Origin: Paralithodes platypus | Taxonomy: Eukaryota; Arthropoda; Malacostraca; Decapoda; Lithodidae | Direction of reading: 5' to 3' | Assembly (NCBI GenBank): GCA_032716605.1 | Contig: CM064495.1 | Span: 25,265,760 to 25,329,759 of the forward strand | DNA length: 64,000 nucleotides | Part shown: positions 1-9,356 of the stretch, piece by piece | Layout: the number at the start of each line of letters is the position of its first letter | Numbering within the stretch: position 1 is the stretch's first letter | The notes under the pieces: model-generated | Database searches by the model: none | The model's input: the letters and a program-made list of their open reading frames with translations, nothing else | Told to the model about the DNA's origin: nothing | Made by a program: the position numbers and the translations under genes

Positions 1-603
1 TAATTAGTTGTAGTACAAGGCATTCCATGACTTTGGAGGGGGTGCAAAGGAGTGTGATGGGGCGGTGTGAGGAGGGTAGCGTGGGGTCTTTGTTGGGTTT
101 GGGGAATGTGATGACAGATTGTGCTGTTCTCCTCACAGTTACACATATCCTGATAGAATGCCCTTCTTTTCAACGTCAAAGGGATAGGTACTGTACTTTG
201 GAAATATCCGCAGCCCGCTCAGCCTGAGAACAATCTTGGCCGAGTGCTGTTCCTTTTCAGCAGACAGAATTTTTGCATTCTGCAAAGATGTTGGTATATT
301 GGGCAAGCTTTAGTGGTTTTGATTACAATCCATTGTCTCCCTTTTTATATTTTTAATTTGTGTAATCTTATTCAGTGTTTAGTTTTACAATACACCACTT
401 CTATTGTTTTTTATTGTCGCTGGGTACGGCTGACGCCTCCCTCAGTGGGTTACCCCTTTCCTAAAATTTCTCCATTTTTATATTAACTCCTTACCTGTAA
501 ATACTATCCACCCTTCTTAAAAAATATACGGCTCTTTCAGCTGCTTGGCATAGAGCCATGGTATTTTTTCTTAAAACAAATAATAAAATAAAAATAAAAC
601 TCC
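1..603 (+). mobile_element. 3' end of an RNase H-bearing LINE (I-like group)
   Basis: This is the terminal piece of a non-LTR retrotransposon. A short reading frame (27-227) carries the last residues of ORF2, including DCAVLLTVTHILIECPSF, which matches the C-terminus of the large minus-strand LINE ORF ending at 32550. The 3' UTR that follows (about 240-560) is the reverse complement of 32165-32520, including the block around CAGCTGCTTGGCATAGAGCC. It ends in an A-rich, TAAAA-like tail (about 570-603). The window edge cuts the 5' side, so length and insertion date are unknown. Inference: same family as the 32135-42715 element. Confidence 0.8.
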
Positions 604-1171
604 ACATTCAATGCCCAAAGCTTGCTCTTCCATTCCAAAAGACGGATACACTTCCCTATTACTTGGCCCATCTAGCCTATTCACACCAGCTGCAATTTAG
701 AAAAAGCTCATCACCACAGCTCTTAGTTTGGAGAGGTCCTCGTCCCTTTTTTTATTTTTTTTTCTATATTCCAACTTCTCCCTCTCGGGCATGGGCTGAG
801 AGCGTGTACATCCAACTGCTCAACACGGTGCAGCCCGTGAGGTCTTGTTCCAGTTTAGGGAGTGAGACATGTGAAGCACTTAGAGATCCACTCACGGCTC
901 GAAGCAGCCCTATCTCTGAAGGTGCTTCGCCTTTGCACTTCAATGTCTCACCCACTAGACTCGGACCCTCACTCTCAGAACGCCACCTATTGAGAAATTA
1001 ACTTGTTAGGCATTGCCCCCCTATAGCATATTTTAAATATGGAAATATTCATACAGTGTTATTAATCAGGGAACAATGAGGGTATTTGTTTGGCGTTTCG
1101 GTGGGCTTTGTGGTAATGCACTGATACTAGGTACAGCACAAATTCCATCCCAATAATATCTTCCCATTGAT
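604..1171. other. Gene-free stretch, nothing recognised
   Basis: No coding pattern or repeat end was recognised here. It holds a T-rich run (about 746-770) and a moderately GC-rich block (780-1000) that opens by chance in both orientations. No homology to other parts of the window was seen. Confidence 0.4.
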
Positions 1172-1239
1172 ATATCGGAATTCGAACCCGGGACCATTGG
1201 ATTACCAGTCCAGTAACAAGACCACTCCACCACACCTCC
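1172..1239 (-). other. tRNA-Thr-like sequence, probably a SINE head
   Basis: Read on the minus strand, this has an A-box-like TGGTGGAGTGGTC, an anticodon loop compatible with GGU (CTGGTAA loop with a mostly paired stem) and a B box, GGTTCGAATTCC. The acceptor stem does not pair with the sequence after the T arm, so it is unlikely to be a working tRNA. Promoter boxes kept with a decayed acceptor stem fit the tRNA-derived head of a SINE, whose body would extend toward about 1070. Confidence 0.55.
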
Positions 1240-1269
1240 CCTGTCCATATATATATATCTCACTTCCAT

Positions 1270-2262
1270 ACAAAAATGTTGAGAGCAGCACGCTGTTCCT
1301 CAGTGACTTTTTCACTTATTGACTAACCATTAAACCATTCTTCCTTTCATAATACAATCAATTTCTCCAATTATCTTTCTCCCTTGCATTTTTCTATTTT
1401 TTTTTCTCACTCTCAATTTTACCATATTTGCACAGTATAGCTCCAAAATACAGCTGGGTCCCCGACTATGCTGGAATTTGGTGGATGAACGAGGTCGCAT
1501 AGACCGAACTCGTATAAATCGAAACATGTATCTTATGGGAAATAATTAATTTGGTGGATGGACGATTCTGAGTTTAGGGGTTCAACTTCATATTACCTAT
1601 CAAAAACAACACTAACTGACACATATTCATAACGAATACATATTATAAATAAAAGTAAGCAATAATTAAACAATAATAAGTCATTGTTTACTCACATTAA
1701 GCTAAGGGTAGGGTGGCTCATGGTAGCTCACGGAGCTATGTGTGCACTCAGAGCAGGGGCAAAAAATATGGCTGACTACCCCCTCCCACCCGGTACCCAA
1801 GCGGCACAGAAGCTGGCTGTGACGTCACTGCGCATGAAGTATCTCGCACAGCTGGGAAGAAACTCGGACATTTGGGTTTCTCCACGAATTTGCTTACCTT
1901 TATTTTGGCACTCGCACACTTCGAACGGTATTTGCGCAGTTTGGAATTATTAAATTAATATTTTTGGTAGCTCGTATAGATCGCGAATTGCATAGATCGA
2001 ACACGCATAGATGGGGACCCAACTGTACTTGAAACTTTTAACCTCTTCCAATACTTAATTTCTCATTACTATTTTACAACTTTTCTCGTTCTTTCTTAAT
2101 TCTATGTTTTGCCTTAAAATCTATGGTTTCAACTTATATGCATTTTTCTCTCAAACACCATTACCTTAAATTTCCCTACATTGACCTTTAACTTCCTCTT
2201 TTCGCACACCCTGTCAAAGTCTGTGACCCCTTTCTGAAGTTCTTCCACATTTTCCGCCAATA
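1270..2262 (-). pseudogene. RTE-like LINE reverse transcriptase fragment, split by a MITE
   Basis: Two minus-strand pieces belong together. Positions 2262-2040 read a degenerate post-motif-C RT segment (ELQKGVTDFDRVCEKRKLKV, then GKFKVMVFER). This resembles the RTE copy at 3809-4150 (ELQGLVNEFGTVCEKWNLKV). Positions 1450-1270 read the following part (LGAILCKYGKIES, GRKIIGEIDCIMKGR). The 575-bp TA-flanked element at 1451-2025 separates them. Stops and frameshifts are frequent, so this is an old remnant. The assignment rests on motif resemblance only. Confidence 0.6.
1451..2025. mobile_element. 575-bp TA-flanked miniature DNA transposon
   Basis: The ends are imperfect inverted repeats: CAGCTGGGTCCCC on the left, and the complement of CAGTTGGGTCCCCATCTATG on the right. 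Both are flanked by TA (1449-1450 and 2026-2027). TA targets with CAG...CTG ends are typical of the Tc1/mariner/pogo (Tigger) superfamily. Subterminal blocks resembling CGTATAGATCG recur near both ends. No transposase frame is present, so it is non-autonomous. Confidence 0.8.
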
Positions 2263-2269
2263 GGACTGC

Positions 2270-3097
2270 AATTTATTGGTGGCTCCTTACGTCAATGACG
2301 TAAGAGCCTATGATAATATGGCCTTGTTCCGGGCTCCTCAGAGCCCGGGTTAAACTTGATCACAACGGTCGAGAACCAAGATCATCTTAGGGGGTACCCC
2401 TTAATCATTCCTAAGGTACAGTTGGTCAAAGTTCCAGCTGACCCACCCTCGCTCTGGGGCTCGCAGAATTAGCTGGCAATACTGGTGTAGTGGTGCAGGG
2501 ATACCACTTGCCATTAATGTGTTACCTGTGTCTGTCCTGTATATTACTGCAAATTAGACTATGTAATGTTCACGTTGTGAAGACTAAATGCTCCTTCATT
2601 AAGCAGCCACCAATAAAACAGAAATATGTATTCTTATAAAATCGAGTAAAGTATGTTGTGGCAGCCAGCAGGTTTTATATGCGTTGCCAATCAGTGGATA
2701 TAATAACTTGAATATTTAAGCAAATCTACGAACTTTGGGTGAATGTTCGGGATCATACATAGCGATGTATGAATTTTTATTTGAGATAGGCTTACGTTCC
2801 CTTGTTTAGTATATGTTCTAACAATGATAAAGCCGAAATCAGATCTACCAATCCCAATCTTTGTAAGACACACCTCCTTCCTACACCAATATTGCCAGAT
2901 AATTCTGCGAGCCCCAGAGCGAGGGTGGGTCAGCTGGAACTTTGACCAACTGTACGTCATTGGGACGGAGCCACTGAAAAGTAGAAAATAAAAATAAGAG
3001 AATTAACACAGTTTGAACACCGCGCCTACGCGCATGCCAATCTTCCTCTGTTTCCCATAACATGCCTGCCACTCCCACCTGCCCAGGTGCGATCTCT
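2270..3097 (+). mobile_element. DIRS left inverted terminal repeat, split by a MITE
   Basis: The sequence starting AATTTATTGGTGGCTCC (2270) and running to 2418, then resuming at 2953 and running to 3097, is the reverse complement of 29396-29700. That block is the right terminal repeat downstream of DIRS copy 2. The first 39 bases also appear inverted as the first half of the internal complementary region at 29229-29267. The orientation is that of a left terminus for an element lying to the right. A MITE (2419-2952) interrupts it at a TA. It was inserted next to the degraded LINE fragment ending at 2262. Confidence 0.8.
2419..2952. mobile_element. 534-bp MITE with 72-bp inverted repeats
   Basis: Positions 2419-2490 and 2881-2952 are near-perfect inverted repeats beginning CAGTTGGTCAAAGTTCC. 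The flanks are TA on each side. The matching DIRS repeat at about 29530 (read in reverse) shows the unoccupied site CCTAAGGTACGTC with a single TA. This confirms insertion with TA duplication. There is no coding capacity. This is a Tc1/mariner/pogo-type non-autonomous element. Confidence 0.88.
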
Positions 3098-3789
3098 CTC
3101 GATCGTCGCCCACCCTGTAAAGACGTGTGCCCCTTGCCTCTCCCCATTCAGTTTACATAGCCCCTCTTAAACGCGTCAGTTTTTAATTCATAGTGAGCTT
3201 ATTTGCATATTTAAGTTGTATACACGTTTAGGAATGTATTTATTTTAATTGTATTCACTTGTAAACCTGAATAGGCAAGGACTTATTAATTAATCTCTGG
3301 GCGGGACGACGATCGTGTTTTCAGGACGCCACCCTGCTTTTAATTGTTATTGTCATACGAGCCTTCGGCTCACTAGCTGCAGTGTCTTTTATTTTAAAAA
3401 GTGCATATTAACTTTGTAGCTTTATAGCAATTTCCTTAAGTTTTCAGTACTATGATAGTGTCAAATTCATGAAACTTTAAATTCTTTGCTTGTCCCCAAG
3501 ATTATGCGTTGGCCAAGGGTCACTTTTCAAAGCCATATTTTATTTATCAAAATTTTAGTTCCCAAATTTTATTTCCGAAATTTTTTGAGCAATTTCCCTT
3601 CATTCCGATCAGTGTTAATTTGTTAATTAATTTATCACAAATACACATTGTAGGGAATAAATGGTTCATACCATATCGACTACAATACCTTCAGTATTTA
3701 CCATCAAAGCGTTATATGCGATGGTGAATTCGTAACGTTTTTACGTTAGCAATCAAGATCGAGTGCCTTATCAATATATTTGCCTTCAA
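3098..3789. other. Gene-free AT-rich stretch
   Basis: No ORF, terminal repeat or tandem repeat was recognised. Part of it may be the internal 5' flank of the DIRS element whose left terminus ends at 3097, but nothing in the sequence proves it. Confidence 0.35.
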
Positions 3790-4684
3790 AGAAATACTAT
3801 CAAGAGCAGTGGATGTTGGTGTATTGCTGAAAAGGGAGGGAATTGAGTGGAAGCTACCTATACTGCTGTTTGCGGATGATACAGTTCTGATGAGTGGTAA
3901 TGAATGGGAGTTGCAGGGTCTGGTAAATGAGTTTGGAACAGTGTGCGAAAAATGGAATTTGAAGGTAAATGCAGGGAAGAGCAAGGTTATGGTCTTCGAA
4001 AGGGGTGAAGTCACAGAGTGTGAGGTGAAGCTGAACGGTCAGGCTATGGAGATCGTCAACTCTTTTAAGTATCTGGGCAGTGTGTTGAGTAAAGATGGGA
4101 CTATGGATGAAGAAGTGCGGGAGAGGGTACAACAGGGAAGAGGGTTGTAGGAACGCTGAAAGCAGTAACAAGAAATAGGGTGGTCAGTATGGAAGTGAAG
4201 AAGTCCTTGCATGACAGTGTGGTAATCCCGACACTGACTTACGGAAGCGAAGCATGGACGTTGGTTGAGAGACTCAGACCAAGAATGAGAGCAGTGGAAA
4301 TGAATTACCTAAGAAGTGCGTGCGGAGTTACATGGAGGGATAGACAGACTAATGAGGAAGTAAGAAGGAGGTGCGGTGTGGAGGTAGATGTGCTGGAAAG
4401 TGTGAAAAGGAACAACTTGAGATGGTTCGGCCATATGGAACGTATGGAAAGCGAGAGAATGACTAAGAGGGTGTACGAGAGCGAGGTGGAGGGACAGAGA
4501 GGGAGAGGTAGACCGAAAGAGAGGTGGAAGGATGGAGTGAGGAAGTACTGTATATGAACGAAGGCGGTGCTGGTTGGGGGGAGGGGCATCGACTGACCGG
4601 GGACAGAGGTGCATGGGGGCGGTTCGTTCGTGGTCACCCCTTCGGGGATCACGGCGTCAGGCAATAGATAGATAGATAGATAGA
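3790..4684 (+). pseudogene. RTE-group LINE, 5'-truncated 3' end with (GATA)n tail
   Basis: This encodes the C-terminal half of a LINE reverse transcriptase. RT motif C is LLFADDTVLM (from about 3860), followed by FKYLGSVLSKDG, the C-terminal LTYGSEAWTL and RWFGHMERMESERMTKRVYE, and the GRGRPKERW tail. The frame breaks near 4134, where CAACAGGGAAG lacks one G present in the copy at 57425-58107 (CAACAGGGGAAG). The 3' end is a GATA microsatellite, as is usual for RTE-type elements. The 5' boundary near 3790 is approximate. No endonuclease is present, so the copy is dead on arrival. Confidence 0.85.
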
Positions 4685-5029
4685 AATTTTTATATTGCAT
4701 TATTTTCAGTGATAGCCATCAAAGTACTTATATTTGATGGCATTATAATATGATGTTAAATTCAATAAAAACATTTTAATAGTAGCCTATTTTACTACTG
4801 TACTTATTTAGGCACTCGTAATTAATTATTTCCATGGTACCAAGTAGGCCTATGGCCAGTGGAGTACTCAAAATAATATCTTGATTGAATATATCTCACT
4901 GACTTACAGTCCCGGAAAGATATAAAAATTTAAACCTGTACAAAGATACACAAAGAACGCCGAATAACACTCGTGGCCGAGTAGGCCTACCCTTACGAGT
5001 GCTAAGACTATTACGTGTTGAGATTTCTC
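4685..5029. other. Gene-free stretch
   Basis: AT-rich sequence with two TAGGCCTA palindromes (4845 and 4982). No coding or repeat boundary was recognised. Confidence 0.35.
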
Positions 5030-5625
5030 AAGTCACTGGGTACCCTAGACCTTATCTCAATAAGGCCCGGTTACCAAGACCCAGGTACCAGTACTGCCGG
5101 TTATAAAGACAGTCCCGGGTACCAGTATGGGCGGGTGATATTATAATACCAGACAAGTACAAAGTCAGTCCCGGGTACAAGTAGGCTATAGCCGGTTACC
5201 CCGGAGAATGTTAAGACTGACAGACTCGGGTACCAAGTTTCCCGGGTGGTATTATATTCTATAACAAATATAAAGACAGGCCCGGGTACCAGCAGGCTAT
5301 TGCCGGGTACTCTGGTAGCTATTAAGTCTATGACAGACCCGGGTACCAGTATTCCCAGGTGGTACTATAATACCATAACAAATATAAAGACAGCCCCGGG
5401 TACAAGTAGGCTATAGCCGGTTACTCTGACAGACCCGGGTACCAATATTCCCGGGTGGTATCATAATGCCATAACAAAATATAAAGACAGCCCCTGGTAC
5501 AAGTAGACTATAGCCGGTCACTCTGGCGGCTGTTAAGACGATAACAGACCCAGGTACCAATATTCCCGGGTGGTATCATAATGCCATAACAAGTATAAAG
5601 ACAGGCCCAGGTACCAATAGGCTTT
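5030..5625. repeat. Degenerate tandem repeat built on CCCGGGTACC
   Basis: An irregular repeat has a consensus core of ATAAAGACAG, CCCGGGTACCAGTA, GGCTATAGCCGG and TTACTCTGG. It recurs every roughly 60-130 bases with many indels. The same units appear at 16560-16640, 20050-20732 and 23300-23400. One end abuts the DIRS gag fragment at 5626 without a visible target duplication. Inference: satellite material derived from or dispersed with DIRS elements. Confidence 0.75.
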
Positions 5626-6176
5626 AGTAATGGAATCCCCCACTACTCTCATACATTCAGACAGGTGCCTATTTAGTAGAAAACTAGAAAGAAGCCTATG
5701 GGCCTTTTGACGTGCTTTCAGGTCCTTCTCAAGAAGAAACTGGGAGGGGATAGACAGCAGAGGATCAGTTAGAAACTCCCAGAAGCTAGTTGGCAGGGAA
5801 TCGTCAGATCTTAAATGACATGAAGCAAATTTATGGTCCTCATTTGGAAGCTTACCAGAGGATCTGTCAGTCAGGGATAAAGCAAATTTTGCAGCCTCTG
5901 CTGCCCATTCCACCCACGGACCTTGGTCCACACCTTCTAAGGTAAACATGGGAGACTGAGGGTCTGTAGCAACAGTTTCTATCTTTGTAGAACACACTGA
6001 GGAAAGTGACTTTATGGCATTATGAGCGTCAAGCTTTGAGAAATCAGACCAAGGCTTCAAGGATTTCATGGCAGAAAATACTGGAGAAGGTTTGTACACA
6101 AAAAATTGAATATCAGATATGGAAGGGAAAGGAGACACGACCACATCCAGCACTCGTCCCGCATAGTCTTTTGCCC
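5626..6176 (-). pseudogene. Inverted DIRS gag fragment
   Basis: On the minus strand this reads the central part of the DIRS gag-like protein, including SPFPSISDIQFFVYKPSPVF, PWSDFSKLDAHNAIKSL and WVEWAAEAAKFAL. It is nearly identical to DIRS copy 1 at about 10750-11325. It lacks a short in-frame segment present there (residues around RGPKIICRP). It starts and stops abruptly and runs into the CCCGGGTACC repeat at 5625. It is a recent partial inverted duplicate, not an independent gene. Confidence 0.88.
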
Positions 6177-6186
6177 TATGCTGTAG

Positions 6187-6444
6187 TCATGCTTCCCTTG
6201 CACGTGATGCCAGATTTTCTAGCGTGTTTATCTGCCTCTTTACGGTTGTGATCCAGGCGAGTCGGACGTGTGCCCCCTTGCTCTGGGCGTCTCGGCGTTT
6301 GTCTAGCTTCCTCACTCCTAGTGAGTCCTTGTTATATATTATTTGAGTTAGGTTCAAACATGAATTGAGTAATCGCCTGTATGTTTCAGAGGGCCACTGT
6401 CCATGCCTGTCCACACCGAAAGTATATGAGTACCGCTTCGCCAT
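6187..6444 (-). CDS. Unrecognised 85-residue open frame
   Basis: An ATG-initiated frame (MAKRYSYTFGVDRHGQWP...) lies between the gag fragment and the 999-bp MITE. It is basic and has no signal peptide, repeat or domain I recognise. It could be a captured exon or a chance frame. Nothing in the window is homologous to it. Confidence 0.2.
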   Translation of the reverse strand: MAKRYSYTFGVDRHGQWPSETYRRLLNSCLNLTQIIYNKDSLGVRKLDKRRDAQSKGAHVRLAWITTVKRQINTLENLASRAREA

Positions 6445-6453
6445 TTCTTAATA

Positions 6454-7452
6454 CAGTGGTGCACCAACTTTCGCTACATCTCGATTCGCGGATCGCATTT
6501 TCGCGGCAGTGTCTAAATATCCCGCCGATTTGCGTTTAGCGGTAAAAACTTGCATTTTCGCGCCCGAGCTTCGAAATTGAAGGCCTATTCAGCCACAAGC
6601 AAGAGGATTCGGTAGAGGAAAAATAAATGTTTGTGTCGAAACACGACCCAATACCAGTATATAGTCACCCAATGACTATAACTAATCAATACACATACTT
6701 ACAAATACTCAATAAAATTATTTGTACTTACAAATAGGCCTACTCATGTTGAACGGTATGCCTAGTCACCCAATGACCCAGAATTGCTAAACCAACTAAA
6801 ACTGGAATTGGTACACTTACTTACAGATATTCAATACTTTAATGAGTATAATGCTGATTAGCAAAGCATTATAATAGGTTACAATGCTTAGACATAAGGT
6901 TATAAGGTTAACCTGTGCCACCACCATAGGCGCCATTTGCAAATGCACTGTTTTGGGTTCAAGCGGCGCCATGATGCCGTCTAGTGGCCTTAACTGAAAC
7001 TGATGTCTTGGTCCAAATTATAGGCGCATTTTTGCTTGAGTTTTGGCTCGAGCCAAAATGCGCCTCATAGTATCATATACGGTTGGAGCATCAGTATCGT
7101 ACTATAACGCTAAGTTCGCTAACTGAACTCTACCAAAACATTGCATAGGCCTATGGCGGTGGTTCAGAAGAAGTATAAGAACTGTAATTCATTATTATGC
7201 CTTGCTAATCAGCACTATAGACTCATTAAAATATTGAGTACCTGTAAGTAAGTGTACCAATTCCAGTTTTCGTTGGTGTATAGCAATTCTTTGTCATTGG
7301 TTACCTAGGTTTGTTCAACTTGGGAGTGAGTTTTCGTACATGCCCGGTCCCTATTAAATTAATTCCTATTACCTCTGCCCCAACTTTAGCTAATCGCACT
7401 TTCCCGCCACTTTCGGTGGTCCCTATTGGCCGCGAAAGTTGGTGCACCACTG
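6454..7452. mobile_element. 999-bp hairpin MITE, pogo/Tigger-type ends
   Basis: The ends are near-identical inverted repeats (CAGTGGTGCACCAACTTTCG) flanked by TA at 6452-6453 and 7453-7454. Inside are long secondary inverted repeats. About 6770-6875 (ACTGGAATTGGTACACTTAC...) is complementary to about 7185-7305. The transcript would therefore fold into an extended hairpin. No transposase is encoded. TA targets and CAGTGG ends fit non-autonomous Tc1/mariner/pogo elements. Confidence 0.87.
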
Positions 7453-7454
7453 TA

Positions 7455-8139
7455 TGTGTTATTCGTCGTAGTAAGTGATTATTGTTTAATAGGCTATATC
7501 CTATACAATGCTTGCATTTAATTATTTACTTGTTGTAGGCTATTATTCACCTTATTCGTGTGCCCTCAGGCTACACGTTGAACTCTTAAGATATTATTAA
7601 TTCAAAGTTTTCTTTATCGTAAAGTAGCCTACATTATTTCCTGAAATTCTACTTGTATAAAATTTTCAAGAACACTTCACTTTTATAGTTTACTTGCTTC
7701 TGACATTTTATAGTTTGCTTGCTTCTAGCATTACTTCGAGCTGATAGATTCTTAGCTAGGAATTATTGATTTCCTTATGTGTCACATGCTTGTACTAGTT
7801 ACTTATTTATAGGGCCATGCTTGTTCGCCACCTCGAGCAAGTGTCCACGAGGCGGCCAATAGGCCTAACCAGCTCGGCTTCCCTCTACTGAATTTTACAT
7901 AAGAGACCAATTGTTCTCTTCCTGTACGAGTGTTATGTTATGAAGTGCTTCAGCTTCCTACACAATTATGTGTTAATTTCTTAAAATAGAAGGAGTTTGC
8001 ATGACCACAAAATGTGCAACAAAAGTTTCCTCTAGTGCAAGATCACCACTAACCCTATACAATTGCATGCTTCGAGTCCCGGAGTCGGCGGGGCTCATGT
8101 GTCCCTCCGTTCTCTCCGGGTCTCCGGGTTTTAGACCTC
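7455..8139. other. Gene-free AT-rich stretch
   Basis: Nothing coding was recognised. A short imperfect duplication, TTTATAGTTTGCTTGCTTCT, occurs near 7690-7730. Confidence 0.35.
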
Positions 8140-8860
8140 CGGGTACTAAATGGTTTCAAGGAAACCATAATAATCCGATGCACAAAGAAGTTCCGGTTAA
8201 ATGGAGAAACAAAGTTTTCCTCCAGGTGCACAAAACACCAACAAAATTCCTCCGGGTACTCCGAGTAATACAAAGAACCAAGGAACCAAAAGTTCAGGTT
8301 AAATTAAGGAACGAGAGCTTCCTCCGAATACTCCGGGTACTCCGGCTACTAACAAAAACCAGGGAACCTGGAAGTTCAGGTTAAATTAAGGAACAAGGCT
8401 TCCTCCAAGTACTCCGGGTACTAGGGGTACTCAGGGTACTCCGAGCAATACTGAAAACCAGGGAACCAAGAGGTTCAGGTTAAATTAAGGAAAAAGAGTT
8501 TCCTCCAAGTACTCCGGGTACATACTAAAGACCCAAGAGGTTCAGGTTAAAATTAAGGAACAAGAGCTTCCTCCAAGTACTCCGGGTACTCAGGGTAAAC
8601 ACTGACAACCCAGGAACCAAGAGGTTCAGATTAAAATAAGGAACGGTAGCTTCCTCCAAGTACTTCGGGTACTCAGGGTAAACACTGACAACCCAGGAAC
8701 CAAGAGGTTCAGATTAAAATAAGGAACGATAGCTTCCTCCAACAACTCCGGGTACTCCGGGTAATACTGGAAACCATGGAACCATGAGGTTCAGGTTAAA
8801 TTAAGGAACAAGTTTCCTCCAAGTACTCCGGGTACTCCGGGGGGGGGAGACAAGGTTTTC
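8140..8860. repeat. Minisatellite upstream of DIRS copy 1 gag
   Basis: Roughly 60-90-base units recur at least eight times. Each carries CTTCCTCCAAGTACTCCGGG, a variable number of GGGTACTC blocks, ACCAAGAGGTTCAGGTTAAA and TAAGGAAC. Some neighbouring units (about 8590-8740) are nearly identical, others have diverged. It lies just 5' of the copy 1 leader and shares GGGTACTC blocks with the CCCGGGTACC satellite. It may be part of the DIRS 5' untranslated region. Confidence 0.8.
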
Positions 8861-9164
8861 CTTCATAAACAAATATCCGATGTACCAAAAGGTTCCGGTT
8901 AAATTAAAGACCAACGTTTCCCTCCGAATTCTCAATGTAGAACAATGAATGGTAAAAGAAGGGAGGAGAGTACTCCAGTGGCATTTATGATAGCCTATAG
9001 AATATCCCACTTAAATCCATTCTTATAAGATGTAGCAAATATGCTACCCGACTTAAAAAAACAAAAAAAAAACATTCATTGGGCCAACAGGCTACTAGAT
9101 ATTGCATGGGCCTTATACATAATGAACTGGTACAGTACATGTTTTTGTTCTTTGCTCTTATATT

Positions 9165-9200
9165 ATGTAACATTGATTCTTGGCCTTTTCTCTGGCAGGT
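9165..9200 (+). promoter_or_regulatory. Candidate 3' splice acceptor in the DIRS copy 1 leader
   Basis: A pyrimidine-rich run ends in TTTTCTCTGGCAG (AG at 9197-9198) about 160 bases before the gag ATG. The equivalent place in DIRS copy 2 (AG at 23656-23657) has a homologous sequence (CATTGACTCCTTGGTATTTT, then TCACAG). DIRS copy 4 has CCATCTTTGCAG (AG at 45877-45878). Conservation in three copies suggests a spliced leader, but no transcript evidence is available. Confidence 0.45.
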
Positions 9201-9356
9201 GGGCCATAGCTCTCCACAGTAATCTACGCCCCCTCACCTGAGTCACAACTGTGATCAGCTCCAGGAGTCACCCACGTCCTGGATCGCCGGACAGGCGCGT
9301 GGCCCTCTCCAGTGGGATCAGAGAGTGGCTTCTCAGGTTTTTCTACACCTGAGAGG

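Noticed and set aside
1172..1239. Functional tRNA-Thr gene
   Set aside because: The acceptor stem does not pair and the T stem has mismatches. A SINE head fits better.
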